Source: JAYEIA01 sp964472505
Lineage (GTDB): Bacteria > Bacteroidota > Bacteroidia > Bacteroidales > JAADGE01
NCBI GenBank assembly: GCA_964472505.1
Contig: CAYYQW010000048.1
Coordinates: 1 to 29,312 of the forward strand
Direction of reading: 5' to 3'
Length of the DNA: 29,312 nt
Every line of letters begins with the position of its first letter. Within the stretch, counting starts at the first letter, position 1. Position numbers and translations under genes: made by a program. Below the pieces are notes generated by a model that was given only the letters and a program-made list of their open reading frames with translations, did not search any database and was not told the origin of the DNA. Shown here piece after piece: positions 1 to 8,128 of the stretch.

Positions 1-60
1 CTCAGCCTACGGAGATATTCGGAGGCTGAGTATTTCGGCAAAAGCTCAATAACCTCCTGT

Positions 61-127
61 CGAAGCCGGTGATAAATGCTTGGATGTAAAATAATAGTTT
101 TTAGTACTCATGTGCCGAATTCAATAA
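61..127 (-). repeat. Dispersed repeat, copy A (inverted relative to copy B)
   Basis: Bases 61-112 are the reverse complement of 15086-15137 with 51 of 52 positions identical, and the match continues more weakly to about 127. To the left, 1-30 holds the inner part of the same hairpin (CTCAGCCTACG pairing with CGGAGGCTGAG), but about 25 unrelated bases separate it from the rest, so this copy looks disrupted. It lies in noncoding sequence upstream of the aconitase gene. It resembles the short palindromic repeats with a CTTCGACAAGCTCAG core that recur in many genomes of this phylum. The left boundary may lie outside the window. Confidence 0.85.
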
Positions 128-216
128 TTCTAAATTTTTTCGGGACGAATGAACACCGGTTTGTAGTTTGCCGGCAAAAATCATATCCCTTTCAATTATT
201 ATTTCCCGATAAACTC

Positions 217-247
217 TTCGCCAATAATTGAAAAATTTATATCTTTG
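217..247 (+). promoter_or_regulatory. Bacteroidota-type promoter of the aconitase gene
   Basis: A perfect -7 box TATCTTTG (TANNTTTG consensus) lies at 240-247, and a TTCG, one mismatch from the -33 TTTG, lies at 217-220 with the expected 19-base spacer. Transcription would begin near 252, leaving an untranslated leader of about 34 bases. The bases TTTGAATGCGTTA at 244-256 recur in front of sdhC. Confidence 0.65.
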
Positions 248-285
248 AATGCGTTAATTTATGATAACATATAAACAGACAAATT

Positions 286-2550
286 ATGATTTTTGATTTG
301 GATATGATTAAACGGGTTTATAGTGAATTACCCCAAAAAATTCAACAAGCCAAACAAGTTTTGGGACGTCCCATGACTTTGACCGAAAAAATTTTGTATT
401 CACATCTTCATATCGGAGAGCCTAAAGAAGAATACACAAGAGGAAAATCCTATACGGATTTCAAACCGGACCGCGTTGCCATGCAAGATGCTACAGCTCA
501 AATGGCGCTTTTGCAATTTATGCAATCCGGCAAAGACACTACAGCCGTGCCTTCAACGGTTCATTGCGATCATTTAATATTGGCCAAAGACGGAGCCGAT
601 GAGGACCTTAAGCAAGCCAAAGATACTAATCGCGAGGTTTTTGACTTTTTATCCGACGTATCAAGTAAATACGGCCTTGGCTTCTGGAAACCCGGAGCCG
701 GAATTATTCATCAGGTTGTGCTGGAAAACTATGCATTTCCCGGCGGCATGATGATAGGAACAGACTCGCACACGCCCAATGCCGGCGGCCTCGGAATGGT
801 TGCCATTGGCGTAGGCGGAGCCGATGCCGTAGATGTTATGGCCGGAATGCCTTGGGAACTTAAATTCCCCAAACTCATTGGTGTTAAACTGACCGGAGAA
901 TTAAACGGTTGGACTTCCGCCAAGGATGTGATTCTGAAAGTAGCCGGTATTCTTACCGTAAAAGGCGGAACCGGAGCCATTGTGGAATATTTTGGTCCGG
1001 GTGCCGATAATATTTCCGCTACCGGAAAAGGAACCATCTGCAATATGGGCGCCGAAATAGGAGCCACCACTTCCCTCTTTGCTTATGATGAGCAAATGGC
1101 TACTTATCTCAAAGGAACCCAACGAGCCGAAATTGCCGAACTGGCCGATCAAATTAAAGAACACCTGCGCTCGGATAAAGAAGTATATGATAATCCCGAA
1201 AAATACTACGATCAACTTATTGAAATTAATCTTTCGGAATTAGAACCGCACATCAACGGGCCTTTTACACCCGATTTAGCTACACCGGTTTCTGAATTTG
1301 CCGAAACTGCCAAGAAAAACGGATGGCCCATGAAGCTCGAAGTCGGCCTCATTGGTTCGTGTACCAACTCTTCTTACGAAGATATTTCAAGAGCTGCATC
1401 GCTTGCCGAACAAGCTTTGGAGCAAAACTTAGAAGTAAAATCGGAATATACCGTTACCCCCGGCTCCGAAATGGTGCGCTACACGGTGGAGCGTGACGGA
1501 TATTTGGACAGCTTCAAAAAAATCGGAGGAAAAGTATTGGCCAATGCCTGCGGCCCTTGTATCGGGCAATGGGCAAGACACGGCGCCGAAAAGCAGGAAC
1601 CCAACTCCATTATGACTTCCTTCAACCGTAATTTTGCCAAGCGTAACGACGGCAATCCGAATACGCACGGTTTTGTAGCTTCACCCGATATTGTTACTGC
1701 TTTTGCTATAGCCGGTACGCTCGATTTTAATCCGATGACTGATGTGTTGGTGAATAAAGACGGTAAAAAAGTAAAATTAGCCGAGCCCAAAGGCCTGCAA
1801 TTCCCTCAGAAAGGATTTGCCGTTGAAGACAACGGATATCAAGAGCCGGTTAGAGACGGAAGCAAAATCAAAATAGATGTTGATCCGGAATCTAAACGCC
1901 TGCAACTTTTGGAGCCTTTTCCGGCTTGGAACGGTGAAGATTTGAAAGACTTAAAGTTACTTATCAAAGCTAAAGGAAAATGTACGACCGACCATATTTC
2001 AATGGCCGGCCCGTGGTTGCGCTACCGAGGGCATTTGGATAATATATCCAATAATCTGCTTCTTGGTGCAATTAACTATTTTAATGATAAAGCCAATTCA
2101 GCTAAAAACTTAGTGACCGGCGAATATATGGAAGTACCCAAATTGGCGCGTTACTACCGAGACAATAAAATCCCGACTATTATTGTGGGTGATGAGAACT
2201 ACGGTGAAGGTTCGTCGCGCGAGCATGCTGCCATGGAGCCTCGCCACATGAATGTAGTGGCCGTTTTGGTGCGCTCGTTTGCACGTATTCACGAAACCAA
2301 TCTCAAAAAGCAGGGCGTTCTGGCCTTAACTTTTGCCGACCCGGCTGATTATGATAAAATTCAGGAAGAAGATACCTTTGATATTCTTAATTTGGATGAC
2401 TTTAAAGAAGGTAAATCGCTGACAGTCAGAATAAAACATTCCGACGGTTCAACTGAAGATATAAAAGCTGAACATTCTTATAACAGAAACCAAATAGCTT
2501 GGTTTAAAGAAGGTTCTGCTTTGAATTTGATTCGAAAATTACAAGCGTAA
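286..2550 (+). CDS. acn: Aconitate hydratase
   Basis: Aconitase interconverts citrate and isocitrate in the TCA cycle, in the cytoplasm, using a [4Fe-4S] cluster. The 754-residue protein has the full length of the mitochondrial-type aconitases common in Bacteroidota. The cluster cysteines are visible in IGSCTNSSYED and in ACGPCIGQW (CxxC), and the C-terminal swivel domain carries the GEGSSREHAAMEPR active-site segment with the catalytic serine. The start MIFDLDMIKRVY fits the family and lies about 34 bases downstream of a predicted transcription start. The gene appears monocistronic: a strong hairpin with a T-tract follows its stop. Function is secure from the motifs; the exact paralogue name is not. 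Confidence 0.97.
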   Translation: MIFDLDMIKRVYSELPQKIQQAKQVLGRPMTLTEKILYSHLHIGEPKEEYTRGKSYTDFKPDRVAMQDATAQMALLQFMQSGKDTTAVPSTVHCDHLILAKDGADEDLKQAKDTNREVFDFLSDVSSKYGLGFWKPGAGIIHQVVLENYAFPGGMMIGTDSHTPNAGGLGMVAIGVGGADAVDVMAGMPWELKFPKLIGVKLTGELNGWTSAKDVILKVAGILTVKGGTGAIVEYFGPGADNISATGKGTICNMGAEIGATTSLFAYDEQMATYLKGTQRAEIAELADQIKEHLRSDKEVYDNPEKYYDQLIEINLSELEPHINGPFTPDLATPVSEFAETAKKNGWPMKLEVGLIGSCTNSSYEDISRAASLAEQALEQNLEVKSEYTVTPGSEMVRYTVERDGYLDSFKKIGGKVLANACGPCIGQWARHGAEKQEPNSIMTSFNRNFAKRNDGNPNTHGFVASPDIVTAFAIAGTLDFNPMTDVLVNKDGKKVKLAEPKGLQFPQKGFAVEDNGYQEPVRDGSKIKIDVDPESKRLQLLEPFPAWNGEDLKDLKLLIKAKGKCTTDHISMAGPWLRYRGHLDNISNNLLLGAINYFNDKANSAKNLVTGEYMEVPKLARYYRDNKIPTIIVGDENYGEGSSREHAAMEPRHMNVVAVLVRSFARIHETNLKKQGVLALTFADPADYDKIQEEDTFDILNLDDFKEGKSLTVRIKHSDGSTEDIKAEHSYNRNQIAWFKEGSALNLIRKLQA

Positions 2551-2576
2551 TTAACATTCGTTAAATTAATCACTAT

Positions 2577-2614
2577 AAGCAGGTTTTTCGGTTTAACGAA
2601 GAATCTGCTTTTTT
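2577..2614 (+). terminator. Rho-independent terminator after aconitase (or leader attenuator of the next gene)
   Basis: A 14-bp stem (left arm 2577-2590, right arm 2597-2610) contains only two G-T wobbles, has a six-base loop GTTTAA, and is followed by TTTT. It fits a terminator for the aconitase transcript. It ends only 11 bases before the ATG of the next gene, so it would also sit in any leader reading into that gene. Confidence 0.85.
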
Positions 2615-2625
2615 AAACTCCTTTT

Positions 2626-3633
2626 ATGATAAACCAAAATTTTCAGGAAGAATTTAATTTGGATTTACCGATAATCATGGCTCCCATGTTTTTGGTATCG
2701 GATGTTAATATGGTAAAAGCAGCCATGAAAAACCGTATTATCGGCTCTTTTCCGTCTATGAATTACCGAGGCGAAAATGAACTTTCGGAAGCCCTGTCTG
2801 CTTTAAATGCCGAAATTCAAACGCTCGATAATACCGGGACTTATGCCGTAAACTTAATTGTGCAGCGTTCAAACCCTTTTTATAAAAAACATCTAAACAT
2901 TTGTGTGAAGCATAAAGTACCTATGTATATTACTTCACTGGGAAATCCGAGAGAAGTAATTAGTCGGGCACACGAATACGGTGCTAAGGTGTATTGCGAT
3001 GTAACCAATTTGCAACATGCCGAAAAAGTTGTGAGTCTCGGAGCCGACGGATTGATAGCCGTAGGTCAGGGAGCCGGCGGGCATGCCGGGCCAAATCCTT
3101 TGTCTTTGTTAGTTCCGAGTTTGAAGGATAAATTTCCGGATATTCCGGTTATTGCAGCCGGCGGAATTGCCGACGGCCGTTCTTTACATGCAGCTCTGCT
3201 TTTTGGTGCCGATGGTGCATCCGTGGGTACACGCTTTATTGCTTGCTCCGAATCACCGGTTTCCGATGCTTATAAGCAAGCTACGGTAAATTCTAAAATG
3301 GACGATATTGTTATGACGGAACGTATTTCCGGAACCCCAAGTACGGTTATCAATACCGCCTATGCCAAGAAAATAGGTTATCGGCAAAATGCTTTTGAGC
3401 GTTTGATGAATAAAAATCGTACCCTCAGAAAATACTTCAAAATGCTGACACAAGTTCGCGGCATGAAAAAGCTTGAGAAATCCGTGAAGCCCGGAAGCTA
3501 CAAAAATCTTTGGATTGCCGGAAAATCGGTTGAATTAATTGACGAAGTGCTTTCAACAGAGGCCATTGTAAATAAATTTAAAGATGAACTTGAAGCCGAA
3601 GGTATAAAGCTTAAAGAAAGGATTTGTAAGTAG
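2626..3633 (+). CDS. Nitronate monooxygenase-family FMN protein (2-nitropropane dioxygenase-like)
   Basis: This 335-residue protein is a TIM-barrel flavoprotein of the nitronate monooxygenase family, whose members oxidise alkyl nitronates; the family also contains FabK-type enoyl-ACP reductases, so the true substrate is uncertain. Visible features are the N-terminal PIIMAPM segment, the GQGAGGHAG motif with the conserved histidine of the family, and the FMN phosphate-binding region IPVIAAGGIADGRS followed by GADGASVGTRF. The length is typical. The gene has little room for its own promoter because a terminator-like hairpin ends 11 bases upstream; it may be expressed by read-through from the aconitase gene. 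A branched inverted-repeat structure starts at its stop codon. Confidence 0.85.
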   Translation: MINQNFQEEFNLDLPIIMAPMFLVSDVNMVKAAMKNRIIGSFPSMNYRGENELSEALSALNAEIQTLDNTGTYAVNLIVQRSNPFYKKHLNICVKHKVPMYITSLGNPREVISRAHEYGAKVYCDVTNLQHAEKVVSLGADGLIAVGQGAGGHAGPNPLSLLVPSLKDKFPDIPVIAAGGIADGRSLHAALLFGADGASVGTRFIACSESPVSDAYKQATVNSKMDDIVMTERISGTPSTVINTAYAKKIGYRQNAFERLMNKNRTLRKYFKMLTQVRGMKKLEKSVKPGSYKNLWIAGKSVELIDEVLSTEAIVNKFKDELEAEGIKLKERICK

Positions 3634-3762
3634 TATTTGGCAGAAAACTTCAAATTCAATTTACTGCGCGCGTCAGATGTTTTCATCTGACGCAAAACAG
3701 GCTGCTTTATAATTCCGTGCGGTGAAAACACAGCACGGGCGCAGGGTTTTCTGCCAAACACT
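3632..3762. repeat. Nested inverted repeats forming a cloverleaf-like fold
   Basis: An outer stem pairs 3632-3648 with 3746-3762 (17 bp, one mismatch; the inner 13 bp TTTGGCAGAAAAC are perfect). Inside it CTGCGC (3664-3669) pairs with GCGCAG (3739-3744). Two hairpins sit in the resulting loop: GCGTCAGATG/CATCTGACGC (3670-3679 with 3684-3693, TTTT loop) and CCGTGC/GCACGG (3715-3720 with 3733-3738). The fold begins in the stop codon of the preceding gene. It could be a miniature transposable element or a structured RNA end; no family was recognised. Confidence 0.7.
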
Positions 3763-3767
3763 AATGC

Positions 3768-3816
3768 AAAAGCTGCCTGAATATGATTATTTAATCTTTT
3801 CAGGCAGCTTTTTTTG
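3768..3816. terminator. Bidirectional terminator between the convergent monooxygenase and glmS genes
   Basis: A perfect 14-bp stem (3768-3781 with 3799-3812) encloses a 17-base loop. The arm AAAAGCTGCCTGAA starts with an A-run and the other arm ends in a T-run, so both strands get a U-tract. It lies 14-18 bases beyond the glmS stop and serves glmS on the minus strand and the upstream plus-strand gene. Confidence 0.9.
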
Positions 3817-3829
3817 TTTTGAGATGTAT

Positions 3830-5665
3830 TTATTCTACCGTTACCGATTTTGCCAAGTTTCGAGGCTGGTCAACATTGCAACCCCGCATTACGGCAATAT
3901 AATAGGATAGCAATTGTAATGGAACAACGGTAAGTAAAGGAGCTAAAGCTTCATGCGATTTGGGTACTTCCAATACATGGTCAGCCATTTCGTTGATAAC
4001 TTCATCACCTTCCGAAACTACTGCTATCACAACACCGTTACGTGCTTTAATTTCCTGAATGTTGCTGATAATTTTTTCGTAACTTTTGTCTTTTGTGGCG
4101 ATTACCACAACCGGCATATTTTCGTCAATCAAAGCAATGGGGCCGTGTTTCATTTCGGCAGCCGGATAGCCTTCGGCATGAATGTAGGATATTTCTTTCA
4201 ATTTAAGAGCACCTTCCAAAGCTACGGGGAAAAAATAACCGCGTCCCAGATATAAAAAGTTGGAAGCGTCTTTGTAGAGTTCAGCTATGCTTTTGTAGAG
4301 TTCAGCATTTTTCAGTAAGTTTTCAATCTTTTTCGGAATGCTGATTAATTCTTCTATCAGCCGTTTATATTCTTTATTGTCAATTTGTCCTTTTCCATAA
4401 CCTAAAACCAGCGCCATCATAGTCAGGACGGTAACTTGAGCCGTAAATGCTTTGGTGGATGCAACGCCTATTTCCGGGCCTGCGTGAGTATATACGCCGG
4501 CATCGGTTTCGCGCGGTATGGATGAGCCTACCACATTGCAAATACCTAAAACGGTAGCGCCGGATTCTTTTGCCATTTCAATGGCCGCCAGTGTGTCGGC
4601 TGTTTCCCCGCTTTGGCTTATGGCTATCACGACATCATCTTCGTAAATTACCGGATTTCGGTATCTGAATTCCGAGCCGTATTCTACCTCTACCGGTATT
4701 CTGGCTATGTCTTCTATTAAATATTCTCCTACCAAACCGGCATGCCACGATGTGCCGCATCCTACGATAATGATTCGGCGTGCGTCTAATAATAAAGGCA
4801 TGACATCCAACAGTCCGCCAAGGCGAATTTCGGAATGATCCGGAGCTATTCTCCCCCTAAAAGTATCGGTTATGGATGTGGGCTGTTCAAATATTTCTTT
4901 AAGCATGAAATGATCGTAGCCGTTTTTTTCAATTTTACCGATATCCAAGCTTAATTTCTGAACTTTGGGCTCCAGCTTATCATTTTCTATGGTTTTCAGC
5001 GTAAGCTCATTTTTTTGTATAATGGCTACATTATCATTGTTAAGGTATATTACACTTTTGGTATGTTCCACAATGGGTGTGGCGTCGGATGCTACCAAAT
5101 ATTCGTCATCGCCGATTCCTATTACCAGCGGGCTGCCTTTGCGGGCGGCGATAAGTTTATCGGGTTCGTCAATGGCTATTACTACGATGCCGTATGCACC
5201 GATAACTTTTGTAAGCGCCAAGCGAACGGCTATTTCCGCATCTACTTGGCCTTTTAGGTAAATATATTCAATTAAGTTGGCAAGAACTTCCGTGTCTGTT
5301 TCGCTTTTGAAATTATAGCCTCTGTCTCTCAGCCGGTCTTTTAGGCGTGCGTAATTTTCAATAATACCGTTGTGTATTACAACAAATTTTTTGTTTTGCG
5401 ACATGTGCGGGTGGGCATTTATATCGTTAGGCTCTCCGTGTGTTGCCCAGCGAGTATGGCCAATGCCTATTTTTCCGCTAAGGTCTTTACCTTTTAAGGA
5501 ATCTTCCAATTCGGAAACTTTGCCGCTTTTTTTGTGTATTTTGGTTTTGCCGTTTACAAGCGCTACGCCGGTTGAGTCATAGCCTCTGTATTCAAGTCGT
5601 TTAAGGCCTTTTATAAGAATCGGATAAGCATCTTTGTTTCCTATGTAGCCAACAATTCCACACAT
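3830..5665 (-). CDS. glmS: Glutamine--fructose-6-phosphate aminotransferase (isomerizing)
   Basis: GlmS makes glucosamine-6-phosphate from fructose-6-phosphate and glutamine, the first committed step to UDP-GlcNAc for peptidoglycan and lipid A. The 611-residue protein is full length. It begins MCGIVGYIG, so Cys2 is the N-terminal nucleophile of the glutaminase domain, followed by RGYDSTG, GHTRWATHG and the HPHMS and HNGIIEN segments. The C-terminal half has two SIS domains (VGCGTSWHAG; AISQSGETADT; GRGYFFPVALEGALKLKEISYIHAEGY) and ends LAKSVTVE, as usual. It is the last gene of a three-gene minus-strand run, 57 bases after the DUF4270 gene. No glmS ribozyme-like space exists in that short gap. 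Confidence 0.98.
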   Translation of the reverse strand: MCGIVGYIGNKDAYPILIKGLKRLEYRGYDSTGVALVNGKTKIHKKSGKVSELEDSLKGKDLSGKIGIGHTRWATHGEPNDINAHPHMSQNKKFVVIHNGIIENYARLKDRLRDRGYNFKSETDTEVLANLIEYIYLKGQVDAEIAVRLALTKVIGAYGIVVIAIDEPDKLIAARKGSPLVIGIGDDEYLVASDATPIVEHTKSVIYLNNDNVAIIQKNELTLKTIENDKLEPKVQKLSLDIGKIEKNGYDHFMLKEIFEQPTSITDTFRGRIAPDHSEIRLGGLLDVMPLLLDARRIIIVGCGTSWHAGLVGEYLIEDIARIPVEVEYGSEFRYRNPVIYEDDVVIAISQSGETADTLAAIEMAKESGATVLGICNVVGSSIPRETDAGVYTHAGPEIGVASTKAFTAQVTVLTMMALVLGYGKGQIDNKEYKRLIEELISIPKKIENLLKNAELYKSIAELYKDASNFLYLGRGYFFPVALEGALKLKEISYIHAEGYPAAEMKHGPIALIDENMPVVVIATKDKSYEKIISNIQEIKARNGVVIAVVSEGDEVINEMADHVLEVPKSHEALAPLLTVVPLQLLSYYIAVMRGCNVDQPRNLAKSVTVE

Positions 5666-5722
5666 ATATATGTTAATTTAGGTTAAAAATATAGAATATA
5701 ACGCTGAAAGATTAGAAATATT

Positions 5723-7000
5723 TTACAACTCAGAGTATGTAATTATAAGTTTCATCGGCTTGTCATTTTCAGCACCGTTTATTACTGACCGATAAAAACT
5801 TTGGCTGTTTGATGCCGGGTAAATGTACAGCCCGTTATTTTCCCAAATGCCGCTAATAATTTTTTGAGTGTATGAGGTGATATTAAATCGGTATTGTCCG
5901 GTTTCGCTTATGCTGATGCTTTGGTAGCCGGCTTCGGCACTGTATTCGGGAAGTGCAAAAAAGCTTCCGTCTTCATTTGCTCCGGTTGCCGTAAGCCGAG
6001 GCACTCGCGGGTAGCTGTTATGTAACGAAACGTTCTCTTCTGCTGTTTCGGCTATCAGTTCTGCTTTGAATATGGCAATGTTTCCGGCTTCGCGCATATT
6101 CTGCAGGAAGGGTGTTTTGATATGCGTAATAAGGCCGTTCATGCCTTGAAGGTATGCAAAAGTTTGTTCTTCGTCATTTTCCATAGCTGTTTCAGCCGGT
6201 GTTCCCGTGTAGTCATGCGAAAACATATTTAGCCGCGCACAGAATTCATTGATTGGAAAATTAGCCTCTCTTGCCGAGTCCGGATCCGAAGGGTGGTGAT
6301 AATATACTTTCAAGCGAGATTCGGTATTCAGCGTGAGCGATACAATGGATGCATTGGGATTATCGTCTGTGGTGAGAACAAATCCGTTGAAATAGTTTCT
6401 AAAATCTTCGCCAAATTCATAGACAGCCGAATCTTCGGCATGCATAAAAAAGTCAGCCCAGGAATTGTCTAATTTTATTCGCAGAATCGAGTCGGGATTA
6501 CCGCCTGTTTTAAAACTTTTTGAGCCCATGAGCTCCCCGTTGTGTAAACTCTCGGGTTCGGTATTGGTGTAATACACACTGTCGTATTGCAGATTTTTTC
6601 TCATGCGGTACACATTTACCGTCTGTAAAACGGTAGTGTCGCCGTAGGCTCTTAAATCAGTATTGTTATATGACAGGTTCAGATACACGGAGTCTGTAAT
6701 CAGTGTATCGCTGAAGTTTCTGTAATCGCCCAAAGTTATTTGGACAGCTGTAGCTGCTTCGGAAACGCCAAAAACGGGATCGGTATATTTGCCGATAAGT
6801 AGTTTGCTAACCCGGCTTCCGGCTATGGTGTCCATTTTTTTTGTTATTGTTTCCAAGCTGATAGTATCCGTTGTAAGATGCTTAAGCTGTGAATCTTCCG
6901 GAAGGAGTCCTAAGCCAATATCGGAGTCTTTGTTACATGCAAAAAAGGAAAGTACTGTTAGGATAAGTACGCTGATAAGGGTATGACGGTGTTTAAGCAT
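5723..7000 (-). CDS. DUF4270-family lipoprotein
   Basis: This 425-residue protein has a lipoprotein-type signal sequence: a basic start MLKHRH, a hydrophobic stretch (about residues 8-21) and a lipobox-like FFAC with Cys22, followed directly by the polar NKDSDIGLGLLPE. The GLGLLPE segment just after the cysteine, the length, and the position between a glycogen synthase-like gene and glmS all match the DUF4270 family of Bacteroidota, a family of unknown function. It is expected to be anchored in a membrane and exposed to the periplasm. The gene lies 58 bases after the glycogen synthase-like gene and 57 before glmS, so the three are probably co-transcribed. The family call rests on recall of family features, not a search. 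Confidence 0.8.
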   Translation of the reverse strand: MLKHRHTLISVLILTVLSFFACNKDSDIGLGLLPEDSQLKHLTTDTISLETITKKMDTIAGSRVSKLLIGKYTDPVFGVSEAATAVQITLGDYRNFSDTLITDSVYLNLSYNNTDLRAYGDTTVLQTVNVYRMRKNLQYDSVYYTNTEPESLHNGELMGSKSFKTGGNPDSILRIKLDNSWADFFMHAEDSAVYEFGEDFRNYFNGFVLTTDDNPNASIVSLTLNTESRLKVYYHHPSDPDSAREANFPINEFCARLNMFSHDYTGTPAETAMENDEEQTFAYLQGMNGLITHIKTPFLQNMREAGNIAIFKAELIAETAEENVSLHNSYPRVPRLTATGANEDGSFFALPEYSAEAGYQSISISETGQYRFNITSYTQKIISGIWENNGLYIYPASNSQSFYRSVINGAENDKPMKLIITYSEL

Positions 7001-7058
7001 TAAAAGAAATCTTTTGTGTTTAACTGTTTACCAAAAACGCAAAACTAATATTTTTGTT

Positions 7059-7868
7059 TTATTTTGTAAGAACTTGTTCGAAAAAATCAGAATAGTTTTT
7101 GGCGTAATCTTCAGTTTCTTCATATTCCAAAAGCGGAAGCTTAGAGTCTTTGGCTATTTTGGCAATGGATTCATCAATGTTGGGTTGTGCAAAAATAACG
7201 CCGTCTGAATATTTGAGAGCCAATCGGGTAAGCGCTTCAAAATTGGGTTTTTCAAAGCCGATGAGTTCTTTATCGGTGATGTTATCGGTTTTGATTTTTT
7301 CGCTGAAACTTTCGTCAAAGGTATTGTCAAACGAGTCGTCGTATATGGAATAAACTACTTTTGCATTTTCAAAGAGCGGGTCATCTTTGTAAGCTGTTTT
7401 AATAAACAGTGGGGCTAAGGCCGAAAACCATCCTTGGCAATGGATGAGATCCGGAGTCCAGCGAAGTTTTTTAACCGTTTCGAGTACGCCGCGGCTGAAA
7501 AAAACCATCCGTTCATCATTGTCTTTACAAAATTTTCCGTTTTTATCTTTTACGGTATATTTCCGTTTAAAATATTCTTCGTTGTCAATAAAGTAAACTT
7601 GCATTCTGGCTGCCTGAATGGATGCTACTTTTATAATTAGGGAATGATCCAAGTCGTTGATAATTAGGTTCATTCCCGACAGGCGTATAACTTCATGGAG
7701 TTTATTGCGCCTTTCGTTCACATTCCCGAATCGCGGCATAAATACGCGTACTTCATTTCCCTCTTCCTGAATGGCTTGCGGCAAATTCCGTCCTATATTT
7801 GCCATGTGTGATTCCGGCAGATATGGTGTGATCTCTTGTGAGATAAAGAGAATGTTTTTATTTTTCAT
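7059..7868 (-). CDS. Glycogen/starch synthase catalytic-domain (GT5) protein, short form
   Basis: The 269-residue protein matches only the N-terminal Rossmann domain of glycogen synthases: MKNKNILFISQEITPY at the start, EVRVFMPRFG, VYFIDNEEYFKRK, and DLIHCQGWFSALAPLFIK, which corresponds to the family's 'HaHDW' region. A normal GlgA is about 470-500 residues and has a second domain that closes the active site. The ADP-glucose-binding motif KxGG near the start is replaced by ESHMANIG. Short proteins of this type are common in Bacteroidota beside panC, so this is not a recent truncation. Glycogen synthase activity is doubtful; a binding or regulatory role is possible. It is the first gene of the run with DUF4270 and glmS. 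Confidence 0.8.
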   Translation of the reverse strand: MKNKNILFISQEITPYLPESHMANIGRNLPQAIQEEGNEVRVFMPRFGNVNERRNKLHEVIRLSGMNLIINDLDHSLIIKVASIQAARMQVYFIDNEEYFKRKYTVKDKNGKFCKDNDERMVFFSRGVLETVKKLRWTPDLIHCQGWFSALAPLFIKTAYKDDPLFENAKVVYSIYDDSFDNTFDESFSEKIKTDNITDKELIGFEKPNFEALTRLALKYSDGVIFAQPNIDESIAKIAKDSKLPLLEYEETEDYAKNYSDFFEQVLTK

Positions 7869-8128
7869 AATTAATACTTTATTTTTTATAAACTCTCGCT
7901 GAACACAGCAAGCGCTTACTTACGTATTGCTCAACAACCGGGCAAAAACTTTGAAAATAAGCAGAATTTTTGAAAATACTGTAATTGAAAACAACTTCAT
8001 TTTAATATGAGTGTTTAATGGAATTTTTTTTGCCAAATCGTGCACAAATTTAATAAAAATTTGTCTATATCACGCAAAACATTCAAAAAAGTTTGAGCTT
8101 CAATAAATTGGTGCGCTTTGTAAGCTTT
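7869..8128. promoter_or_regulatory. Intergenic region with candidate promoter for the glgA-like operon
   Basis: No gene is seen in these 260 bases. On the minus strand a perfect -7 box TAAATTTG lies at 8052-8045, with TTTG at 8078-8075; the 22-base spacer is longer than the usual 19-20. If used, the leader before the glgA-like gene would be about 170 bases. The promoter call is tentative. Confidence 0.35.

Noticed and set aside
3722..3910. A short plus-strand frame starting in the branched structure and running into glmS
   Set aside because: It lies across a terminator and the antisense of glmS and has no family features.
5666..5722. Possible glmS ribozyme or riboswitch upstream of glmS
   Set aside because: The gap to the DUF4270 gene is only 57 AT-rich bases, too short and unstructured for a glmS ribozyme, which is also mainly a Gram-positive element.
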